Below are positions 7,770 through 14,686 of a stretch of DNA of 41,799 bases, piece by piece; within the stretch, counting starts at the first letter, position 1; each line of letters starts with the position of its first letter. Source of the stretch: Ruminococcus sp. (GTDB taxonomy: Bacteria > Bacillota > Clostridia > Oscillospirales > Ruminococcaceae). Below the pieces are notes generated by a model, which was given only the letters and a program-made list of their open reading frames with translations, was not told the origin of the DNA and made no database searches. A program made the position numbers and the translations under genes. Location: assembly GCF_017549005.1 (NCBI RefSeq), contig NZ_JAFYYT010000030.1:1-41799 (forward strand), given 5' to 3'.

Positions 7770-10373
7770 ATGAAAAAAAGTATTTCAACTCTCTTGGCGG
7801 CAGTAATGGCGTTTTCAGCATTAGGCGCTATGCCGGTATCTGCCGCCGACCAGGACTATCTGCTTCACAGCACCTTTGAAGAAGGTACTGACTCATGGAG
7901 CGGCAGAGGCTCTGCTTCTGTAAAGGTAGTCTCAGGCACATCACGCTCGGGAGAATGCTCGCTTCTTGCAAGCGGCAGAGCAAGTGCCTGGAACGGCGCT
8001 ATCGTAGGATTGGGTTCAGGCTTTAAGGCAGGTAACGACTACTCATTCAGCGCTTATGTAATGAGCGAGGAGGAATCGGCAACATTTTACCTCACGCTCC
8101 AGTACAGCGACGGAAGCAGTACCAAATATCCCAAAATAGCTGAGGTGGCAGCTGAAAAGGGAAAGTGGGCTCACCTTGAGAACAAAAGCTTTACGATCCC
8201 CGCAGGAGCGTCAGATATCCAGCTCTACATCGAGACTGATGACAGTACCTGCAATTTCTATGTCGATGAAGTTGTCGGCGCGGCGAGCGGCACAGAGATA
8301 GGAGAGCCCTCGGCGCCTGTTGCAATGCACAAGGGCGACATCAATTATGACGGAAAGATAGACTGCTTTGATATCGTTCTTGCAAGAAAAGGTCTTATCA
8401 ACGGTATCGAGGACAAGAAGGCCCTGAAAGCAGCCGACGCGGACAGCAGCGGAGTTTTCGATCTCACGGACGCTCTGCTCATTATGAAGTTCGTTATGGG
8501 AAATATTACCGAATTCCCAGTGGTAGAGCCTGAGGTAGTACCGGGTCAGCAGAAGTACACTATGGAGGAGCTTACCAAGATAGTGCAGGATTCGCTGGTA
8601 AACAATGAGCCAAATGATTCTCATATGAAGAAACAGGGCGTTCAGTACGGTACGATAAAGAAGGAGACTTACTTCTCCAAGAAGGCAAACAAGAACAAGC
8701 CTTATAATATACTTCTTCCCGCAAACTATGACGAGAGCAAGAAGTATCCCGTACTCTATGTTCTCCACGGCTTCTTCGAGAACGAGAACCGTATGATAAC
8801 ACAGGGCAACGGTCAGATGTATACACAGCAGATCATCGGAAACGCTATCGCCGAGGGCGCAGCCAAGGACATGATAGTAGTTGTACCGTTCGTATTCACG
8901 AGCGCAACAATGAACGACGCTACAGGCTTCGCGGATCAGGGCTCGAATGAGGGCTATGACAACTTCGTTGACGATATCGTGGACAGCCTTATGCCGCATA
9001 TCGAGAGCAAGTACAGCGTTGCTACAGGCAGAGAGAACACAGCTGTAACAGGCTTCTCAATGGGCGGACGCGAGTCGCTCCAGATAGGCATGAAGCACGG
9101 TGACAAGTTCGGCTATGTAGGAGCTATATGTCCTGCACCCGGAGCTTCGGGATCATGGAAGTGGAGCAATGCTGATGAAACTCCGTATCTCATTATGATA
9201 ACAGGCGGAACTCAGGACGATGTTGTCGGACTGAATACTCCCGAGGGCTATCATAACAACTTTACAAAGAACAACGTTCCTCACGTATGGCACGTTGTAA
9301 ACAACGGACACCACGGCGACGACTCCATCCACTCGCACCTCTACTGCTTCGTAAGAGGCATATTCCAGGCAACTGAGGGAACTGTCTCACCGGCAAGCAG
9401 CAGTAACAATCAGTCAAATACAGGAAACAACAACCAGTCCAATACGGGAAATAACAACCAGTCAAATACAGGAAACAACAACCAGTCGAACACAGGCAGC
9501 AACAGCTCAAACACGACTAATTCCCAGACTTCAACAGGTCAGCAGAAATATACTATGGAAGAACTTACCAAGAAGGTGCAGAACGCACTTGTAAACAACG
9601 AGCCCAATGATTCTCACATGAAGAAACAGGGCGTTCAGTACGGCACTATCAAGAAGGAGACCTACTTCTCCAAGAAGGCAAACAAGAACAAGCCTTATAA
9701 CATACTTCTTCCCGCAAACTACGACTCCAGCAAGAAGTATCCCGTACTCTATGTTCTCCACGGCTTCTTCGAGAACGAGAACCGTATGATAACACAGGGC
9801 AACGGTCAGATGTATACACAGCAGATCATCGGAAACGCTATCGCTGAAGGCGAGGCGAAGGACATGATAGTAGTTGTACCGTTCGTATTCACGAGCGCGA
9901 CAATGAACGACGCTACAGGCTTCGCGGATCAGGGCTCGAATGAGGGCTATGACAATTTCGTTGACGATATCGTGGACAGCCTTATGCCACACATCGAGAG
10001 CAAGTACAGCGTTGCTACAGGCAGAGAGAACACAGCTGTAACAGGCTTCTCAATGGGCGGACGCGAGTCGCTCCAGATAGGCATGAAGCACGGCGACAAG
10101 TTCGGTTATGTAGGAGCTATATGCCCTGCACCCGGAGCTTCGGGCTCATGGAAGTGGAACAGCGCAAGTGAAACTCCGTATCTCATTATGATAACAGGCG
10201 GAACTCAGGACGATGTTGTCGGACTGAATACTCCAGAGGGCTATCATAACAACTTTACAAAGAACAACGTTCCTCACGTATGGCACGTTGTAAATAACGG
10301 ACACCACGGCGACGACTCTATCCACTCGCACCTCTACTGCTTCGTAAGAGGCATATTCCAGGCAACTGAATAA
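7770..10373 (+). CDS. Secreted CBM22-dockerin protein with two tandem CE1 esterase domains
   Basis: I chose the ATG at 7770 because AAAGGAGG (7756-7763) sits 6 nt before it and a signal peptide follows; an upstream in-frame ATG at 7728 adds 14 unlikely residues. Order in the 867-residue product: signal peptide 1-27; CBM22-like xylan-binding module about 28-180; dockerin about 188-249 (GDINYDGKIDCFD, ADADSSGVFDLTD); CE1 domain A 260-536; Asn/Gln/Ser/Thr/Gly linker; CE1 domain B 591-867. Each CE1 domain has GFSMGG with nucleophile Ser430 or Ser761 and a His-rich NNGHHGDDS segment for the catalytic His. CE1 enzymes are feruloyl or acetyl-xylan esterases; the exact acyl group is not readable. The two domains differ at only about 8 of 277 residues. 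Confidence 0.92.
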   Translation: MKKSISTLLAAVMAFSALGAMPVSAADQDYLLHSTFEEGTDSWSGRGSASVKVVSGTSRSGECSLLASGRASAWNGAIVGLGSGFKAGNDYSFSAYVMSEEESATFYLTLQYSDGSSTKYPKIAEVAAEKGKWAHLENKSFTIPAGASDIQLYIETDDSTCNFYVDEVVGAASGTEIGEPSAPVAMHKGDINYDGKIDCFDIVLARKGLINGIEDKKALKAADADSSGVFDLTDALLIMKFVMGNITEFPVVEPEVVPGQQKYTMEELTKIVQDSLVNNEPNDSHMKKQGVQYGTIKKETYFSKKANKNKPYNILLPANYDESKKYPVLYVLHGFFENENRMITQGNGQMYTQQIIGNAIAEGAAKDMIVVVPFVFTSATMNDATGFADQGSNEGYDNFVDDIVDSLMPHIESKYSVATGRENTAVTGFSMGGRESLQIGMKHGDKFGYVGAICPAPGASGSWKWSNADETPYLIMITGGTQDDVVGLNTPEGYHNNFTKNNVPHVWHVVNNGHHGDDSIHSHLYCFVRGIFQATEGTVSPASSSNNQSNTGNNNQSNTGNNNQSNTGNNNQSNTGSNSSNTTNSQTSTGQQKYTMEELTKKVQNALVNNEPNDSHMKKQGVQYGTIKKETYFSKKANKNKPYNILLPANYDSSKKYPVLYVLHGFFENENRMITQGNGQMYTQQIIGNAIAEGEAKDMIVVVPFVFTSATMNDATGFADQGSNEGYDNFVDDIVDSLMPHIESKYSVATGRENTAVTGFSMGGRESLQIGMKHGDKFGYVGAICPAPGASGSWKWNSASETPYLIMITGGTQDDVVGLNTPEGYHNNFTKNNVPHVWHVVNNGHHGDDSIHSHLYCFVRGIFQATE
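8547..9377 (+). repeat. Direct repeat copy A (CE1 domain 1)
   Basis: 831 bp encoding residues 260-536. It is repeated at 9540-10370 with the same length and long stretches identical at base level, including third codon positions. This points to a recent duplication or ongoing gene conversion. Confidence 0.95.
9402..9497 (+). repeat. Four 24-bp tandem repeats in the inter-domain linker
   Basis: Four copies of a 24-bp unit encode (S/N)NNQSNTG. They form the flexible linker between the two CE1 domains. Differences between units are almost all at third positions. Confidence 0.9.
9540..10370 (+). repeat. Direct repeat copy B (CE1 domain 2)
   Basis: Second copy of the 831-bp CE1 unit, encoding residues 591-867 up to the stop codon. 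Residue changes from copy A cluster at the N-terminal helix and in the loop after GSWKW. Confidence 0.95.
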
Positions 10374-10380
10374 AACAAAA

Positions 10381-10418
10381 ACAGCCGATGTTCATTACGA
10401 ACATCGGCTGTTATCATT
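10381..10418. terminator. Terminator shared by convergent genes
   Basis: 13-bp perfect stem ACAGCCGATGTTC (10381-10393) with GAACATCGGCTGT (10399-10411) and a 5-nt loop. The minus strand reads into TTTTTGTTTT, so it terminates the minus-strand dockerin gene only if read through from that side; on the plus strand the tail is TATCATTT. It most likely serves both genes. Confidence 0.8.
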
Positions 10419-10421
10419 TAA

Positions 10422-11939
10422 TCAAGAATTAAGAAGTCTTGACTGTATCTCCTGTGCGTCGCCTAAGGTTATACCGTCGCCTGTGTTGCATACATCGCCG
10501 TTGAATCTGCCTGCGTATGAGATTTGATACTTATTGGGATTAGCCAGTGCCTGCATGATCTTTACAGCGTCGGAGAGATCGACGTTTCCGTCGCCGTTAG
10601 CGTCGCCTGAACGCTCTATCTCGACATTGCTGAACTCAGGTGCGGCAATGCTCATCGGGCTGTACTTAACGGCAGGAATGCCGCTGACAGCTGAGAGACT
10701 GTTTATATAAGCGTTTAAATTCTCATTGAAATTGTCGTATATACTCTCCATTTCTGCTTCGGGACCTGAAAGCATATATCCGAGATCAAGAATGGACAGA
10801 TCATGGATATCTCCGCTCAGTCCGTTGCCGTTGATATCGCAGTTTTCCGTGAAGAACTTCCATACGTTTACGGGAAGCACTGAATCCTGTGCAGCTGCGT
10901 GTGCCTGAAGGTCTTCTTTAAATATCATGGCATTGAAAACATCAGAGCTGTTGATGACGCCGTCGCCGTTGGTATCGGGGAGCTCAACCTCGCCTGCACT
11001 GAGCTGTTCCCAGAAAACCGTAAATTCTCTGTTGAACATTGCGCCGTTGTACTCAAGATACTCGTTGACCGGCATCCACTCGCTGTAATTATACTTCAGA
11101 CATTTTGCGAGCGAAAGCTTGCCCGAGCCTTCTATGAGGCTGTCGTAATAATCTTCGCTGAACTGCTGGTCGGTGATACCGTTCTGCTCGATACAGTACA
11201 TTTCAGCATACTCATAGAACCAGTTGGTGTCAGAGCCGTTTGCGAAATGACCTATGAGCTCCCGGCAGCGCTCGTTTATCTCGTCGGGGATAACAGGCTT
11301 CTCACTGTCGGGTACGCTGTCGTACATGAAGAAGTACGAATTGTATCCGAATATCCAGAGGTAATCAAGGTCGGTGTAGTCGTAGACGCCGTCGCTGTTC
11401 ACATCGCAGCTGACAGTGCCGTCTTCAACAGCTTCCCTGAACATGGTATATCCTGCCATCAGGTACGATGACTGGGTCCTGAGTTCCTCAATGAATGCAT
11501 CTGAGAGCCTTGAGCTCCAGCTGTGGTACTCGTTTGTAAATTCCTTGACGAGGTCGATATCGCTGTAGGTCGCATTATCGGTATCCCTTGCGGATATGCC
11601 GTTCTGGAGGAGATAAAATCTGGTAAGGTGCTCTGCGTCGAGCTGGTCAGCCTTGCCGTCTGCGTCGTAGTCGCCTATGCTATCCATACGCTGAGCAAGC
11701 TCTGCGTCTGTATCATACGAATGTGTGTATCCGTAGAACAAAGCGCAGTCATCTAGACCGAAAGAGCCGTCTCCGTTGATGTCGGTAACAAGGTCGCCGT
11801 TTTCCATCATAGGGAACATTTCTATTTCCTCATCCCAGATCCTTCCTGCGGGAACGTTTTCAAACATTGCGTTTGCTGATAATGCTGCGGCATTTACGGC
11901 AGTTGTGAGAGCTGCTGCAGCCGCGATTAACTTCTTCAT
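10422..11939 (-). CDS. Secreted non-catalytic protein of EF-hand/dockerin-like repeats
   Basis: I start at the ATG at 11939, which has AAAGGAG 8 nt upstream and opens a signal peptide (MKKLIAAAAALTTAVNAAAL, cleavage near residue 24). The 505-residue product carries about seven Ca-loop motifs of dockerin type: DINGDGSFGLDD (near 53), DYDADGKADQLD (near 90), DVNSDGVYDYTD (near 178), DTNGDGVINSSD (near 321), DINGNGLSGDIHD (near 366), DANGDGNVDLSD (near 447) and a degenerate last loop (near 483). The last two are arranged like a type I dockerin. Between them are helical segments without any recognised catalytic or carbohydrate-binding domain. It may be a structural or adaptor component of cellulosome-like complexes, or a Ca-stabilised surface protein. 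Function is unknown. Confidence 0.8.
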   Translation of the reverse strand: MKKLIAAAAALTTAVNAAALSANAMFENVPAGRIWDEEIEMFPMMENGDLVTDINGDGSFGLDDCALFYGYTHSYDTDAELAQRMDSIGDYDADGKADQLDAEHLTRFYLLQNGISARDTDNATYSDIDLVKEFTNEYHSWSSRLSDAFIEELRTQSSYLMAGYTMFREAVEDGTVSCDVNSDGVYDYTDLDYLWIFGYNSYFFMYDSVPDSEKPVIPDEINERCRELIGHFANGSDTNWFYEYAEMYCIEQNGITDQQFSEDYYDSLIEGSGKLSLAKCLKYNYSEWMPVNEYLEYNGAMFNREFTVFWEQLSAGEVELPDTNGDGVINSSDVFNAMIFKEDLQAHAAAQDSVLPVNVWKFFTENCDINGNGLSGDIHDLSILDLGYMLSGPEAEMESIYDNFNENLNAYINSLSAVSGIPAVKYSPMSIAAPEFSNVEIERSGDANGDGNVDLSDAVKIMQALANPNKYQISYAGRFNGDVCNTGDGITLGDAQEIQSRLLNS

Positions 11940-12008
11940 GGCGGGTGCTCCTTTCATACTTTCATAGTAAATAAGCATATAAATGTGGACGTACAATCTT
12001 ACAAGTAT

Positions 12009-12037
12009 ATTATACAGCATTTTTGATAAAAAATCAA
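12009..12037 (-). promoter_or_regulatory. Sigma-A promoter of the dockerin-repeat gene
   Basis: On the minus strand TTGATT (12037-12032) and TATAAT (12014-12009) are 17 bp apart. The leader is about 60 nt. Confidence 0.75.
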
Positions 12038-12131
12038 GAGTTTTTGTTTAAATCCTATAAATTATTATGATTTAACTATGCTAAGTAAATGTACGTATAT
12101 AAATTACATATCGGCATGATCCTCTGCTGAT

Positions 12132-12160
12132 TTGACAATTTTCGTCAGGTATATTATAAT
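12132..12160 (+). promoter_or_regulatory. Consensus promoter of the exonuclease operon
   Basis: TTGACA at 12132-12137, 17-bp spacer, TATAAT at 12155-12160. Both boxes are perfect consensus. Confidence 0.85.
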
Positions 12161-12203
12161 GAAGTGTATGATTTGACAGTATTATGTCGGAAGGAGCATC
12201 AAG

Positions 12204-12770
12204 GTGAGCGATATAAAGCGCAGAAAGGGAAAAAGCAGGATCGCCTTCCCCGAGGATTATTGTGTCGTGGATATCGAAACTACGGGACTTGACCCTGCTG
12301 AGAGCGAGATAATCGAAATTGCGGCAGTACGCTACCGCGGCGGCGAAAAGGCAGAGGTCTTTTCAACACTCATAAAGCCCGAGCACCATATAAGCTCCTT
12401 TATCACGGGTCTCACTGGAATCGACGACGGAATGGTTCAGGACGCGCCCTGTATCTCTCAGGCGATAATGGATTTTTACGAGTTTGCAGGGAATGATATG
12501 CTCATGGGCTACAACGTGAATTTCGACATAAACTTTTTATATGATAATCTCCTGCGCTGTCATGGTATAATATTTGACAATGACTTCGTTGATGTGCTGC
12601 GCTTTGCGAGAAAGGTCCTGCCGCTCCTGCCCGACAGGAAGCAGACCACCGTTGCCGACCATTACGGCATTTCTGTTACGGGAGCTCACCGTGCGGAAAA
12701 GGACTGCGAGATATGCAACGCCTGCTATATACATCTGCGTGACGAGATGAAAAAACAGAACGGAGAGTGA
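12204..12770 (+). CDS. DEDDh 3'-5' exonuclease (DNA polymerase III epsilon-like)
   Basis: The 188-residue protein has the DEDDh exonuclease motifs in order: VDIETTGL (Exo I, Asp and Glu), GYNVNFDINFL (Exo II Asp), and GAHRAEKDCE (Exo III, His and Asp). It lacks the BRCT or GIY-YIG domains and the polymerase found in longer relatives, so it is a stand-alone exonuclease for DNA repair, proofreading in trans, or RNA trimming. The GTG start at 12204 is set by AAGGAG at 12191-12196. The next gene starts 3 nt after its stop, so the two are co-transcribed. Confidence 0.88.
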   Translation: MSDIKRRKGKSRIAFPEDYCVVDIETTGLDPAESEIIEIAAVRYRGGEKAEVFSTLIKPEHHISSFITGLTGIDDGMVQDAPCISQAIMDFYEFAGNDMLMGYNVNFDINFLYDNLLRCHGIIFDNDFVDVLRFARKVLPLLPDRKQTTVADHYGISVTGAHRAEKDCEICNACYIHLRDEMKKQNGE

Positions 12771-12773
12771 GCC

Positions 12774-13538
12774 GTGGCAGCTTTGAAAATGAGGGACAGG
12801 CTCTTTGCCTTTGCAGCCGAACGCTTCGGCACAAAGCCCGAATACCTGTGGAGCAGGACTCCCGATTGCGCTGTGCTGAGGTGCAGCAATGATAAGTGGT
12901 ATGCCATAGTCATGGATGTTGACGGCTCAAAGCTGGGACGCCCCGAACTCGGAAAGGTGGATATCGTCAATGTCAAGTGCAGCCCCATGATGACGGGCTC
13001 ACTTCTTGCTGTGGACGGGATATTCCCTGCGTACCACATGAACAAGGAAAGCTGGATATCGGTGCTCCTTGACGGCAGCGTTGATATTGAGCAGCTGAAA
13101 GCCCTGCTTGAAATGAGCCATGAGCTCTCGGGAAAATCCGGGAGCGGCAGGCGTATGCGTACAGAGCCGAAGGAATGGCTCATTCCTGCCGCGCCTGCAA
13201 TGTACGACGTGGAACAGGATTTCAGGCGCGACGGTACCATAATATGGAAACAGACCGCCAATTATATCGTGGGAGACACCATATACATCTACATGGCTGC
13301 TCCTGTTTCCGCTGTCCTTTACAAATGTGAGGCAATTGAAGTGGATATCCCTTTCAATTACGATAACGGCAGCTATCACATACGAAAAGCGGTAAAGCTG
13401 AAGCTGCTGCACCGTTTTTCAGCGGAGGATATGCCGCTCACGGCTATGAGAGAGCTGGGCGTATCGGCTGTCCGCGGCCCCAGGGGAGTCCCCAATACCC
13501 TGAGCTGCAGGCTCAGGAAACTTTGCACGGAGAAATGA
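12774..13538 (+). CDS. MmcQ/YjbR-family protein with EVE/PUA-like C-terminal domain
   Basis: The first half of the 254-residue protein (AAERFGTKPEYLWSRTPDCAVLRCSNDKWYAIVM, then the VDIVNVKC and DGSVD segments; quoted in parts only to show the order) follows the MmcQ/YjbR (CyaY-fold, DUF419) family. The second half, from about residue 135, has EWLIPAAP, IIWKQ, VGDTIYIYMAAP and VLYKCEA, which resembles the EVE/PUA-like fold that binds modified bases or nucleotides. Both halves are linked to nucleic-acid binding in their families, but no enzymatic role is established. It starts at GTG 12774 with CGGAGAG upstream and shares an operon with the exonuclease, which supports a nucleic-acid job. The EVE assignment is less certain than the YjbR one. 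Confidence 0.7.
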   Translation: MAALKMRDRLFAFAAERFGTKPEYLWSRTPDCAVLRCSNDKWYAIVMDVDGSKLGRPELGKVDIVNVKCSPMMTGSLLAVDGIFPAYHMNKESWISVLLDGSVDIEQLKALLEMSHELSGKSGSGRRMRTEPKEWLIPAAPAMYDVEQDFRRDGTIIWKQTANYIVGDTIYIYMAAPVSAVLYKCEAIEVDIPFNYDNGSYHIRKAVKLKLLHRFSAEDMPLTAMRELGVSAVRGPRGVPNTLSCRLRKLCTEK

Positions 13539-13553
13539 GAAATCAACGCGCGG

Positions 13554-13582
13554 TTGCATTTTCGGATATTCTGTGTTATAAT
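13554..13582 (+). promoter_or_regulatory. Promoter of the alpha/beta hydrolase gene
   Basis: TTGCAT at 13554-13559 and TATAAT at 13577-13582, 17 bp apart. An upstream in-frame TTG at 13554 would overlap this promoter, which argues for the ATG start at 13629. Confidence 0.7.
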
Positions 13583-13628
13583 ATGCTTTGTAACGTTTTT
13601 ATTTTCCGCTTTTGACAGGAGGAAGTAT

Positions 13629-14636
13629 ATGCTAAATGCTGATCTGAAGGAATTTGAGTTCATCTCTGACTTCGACGAGCTTGTTATCTCGGCAGTCCTT
13701 GCAGTACCGTCGGGAGAGATTAACGGCATTGTTCAGCTGGTCCACGGCATGAACGAACATAAGGAACGCTATTACCCGTTTATGGATTACCTTGCCGAGC
13801 AGGGCTTTATCACGGTCATTCATGATAACCGCGGCCACGGAAAGAGCATAGTCGAAGCCGACGATCTCGGATTTATGTTCAGAAACGGCGGTGAGGGCTT
13901 TGTAAGCGACATCGCTCAGTTCAACAAAAGGATACGGGAGGCTTATCCCGGTGTCCCTGTATTCATGATAGCCGGCGGTATGGGTGCGGCAGGCGCAAGG
14001 TGCTTCCTGAAGGAGCACGACAGCGCAGTTGACGGAGTTGTCCTCCTGGGAACTGTCTGCTACAGCCCGTTTTCACCTGTAGTTAGGACGATACACTCCG
14101 TTTCCTCCAAGCGTCCCGGCAGCCGTTTCAGGAGCGAGAAAATATTCGACGCCGTTGACCACGGCTTTGGTCAGTTCTTTGAGGACCCCATAAACTCGTG
14201 GAGGTGCAGCGACGCAGACGCGGTGCTCGCATTCAACGAGGACCCTCTCTGCAACTTCAAGCCCACCCTCAACTGCTATGAGGAGCTCCTGTGGCTGGTG
14301 AAGCAGTCGGACTCGTCAAAGGGCTGGAATGTGAATAATCCCACTCTTCCCATACGTTTTATATCTGGTAAGGAAGACCCTGCCATGATATCTGAGAAAA
14401 AGTTCATGAAAACTCTGGAAAAGCTTGAAAAAACAGGCTATGAGAGCATTTCACACAGACTTTTCGACGGTATGCGCCATGATGTGCTCATGGAGAAGAA
14501 CAGTATCAACGTCTACAAGGACATAGCAAAGACCCTGTTCTCATGGCTCGACCGCTGGAACGACAAGCACGCGGAGAGCGAAGCTGCCGCGGCGGAGGAA
14601 GTACCTCAGCAGACTGAGGAAGAGGTCAGGGAATAA
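13629..14636 (+). CDS. Alpha/beta hydrolase of the lysophospholipase/monoglyceride-lipase group, nucleophile serine missing
   Basis: The ATG at 13629 follows AGGAGG (13617-13622) and lies downstream of the promoter; the product is 335 residues. The fold is clear: VQLVHGMNEHKERY for the oxyanion HG, VIHDNRGHGKS, and VVLLGTV. The catalytic Asp is probably D250 (SGKEDP) and the His H284 (GMRHD). The nucleophile elbow, usually GHSMG, reads AGGMGAAG, so Gly117 stands where Ser is expected. That codon is GGT, one base from AGT. Either the protein is a pseudoenzyme, or the family uses another residue, or the gene is mutated in this strain. The C-terminus is Ala/Glu-rich. A neighbour relation to Tex downstream (short gap) suggests possible co-transcription. 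Confidence 0.82.
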   Translation: MLNADLKEFEFISDFDELVISAVLAVPSGEINGIVQLVHGMNEHKERYYPFMDYLAEQGFITVIHDNRGHGKSIVEADDLGFMFRNGGEGFVSDIAQFNKRIREAYPGVPVFMIAGGMGAAGARCFLKEHDSAVDGVVLLGTVCYSPFSPVVRTIHSVSSKRPGSRFRSEKIFDAVDHGFGQFFEDPINSWRCSDADAVLAFNEDPLCNFKPTLNCYEELLWLVKQSDSSKGWNVNNPTLPIRFISGKEDPAMISEKKFMKTLEKLEKTGYESISHRLFDGMRHDVLMEKNSINVYKDIAKTLFSWLDRWNDKHAESEAAAAEEVPQQTEEEVRE

Positions 14637-14686
14637 AAAAGTATAACAACAGAGTGCGGAGCTGACGCACGATGAAAGGAAGCATT

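Noticed and set aside
8211-8999. Long minus-strand frame opposite the first CE1 domain (repeated at 9531-9992)
   Set aside because: It appears twice only because the CE1 unit is duplicated. It is a mirror of a well-supported gene and has no start signals.
9402-9497. Possible CRISPR or minisatellite
   Set aside because: The 24-bp repeats have no spacers, stay in frame, and code for a linker.
10899-11471. Plus-strand frame opposite the dockerin-repeat gene
   Set aside because: The minus-strand gene has a signal peptide, promoter, ribosome binding site and repeated Ca-loops; this frame has none.
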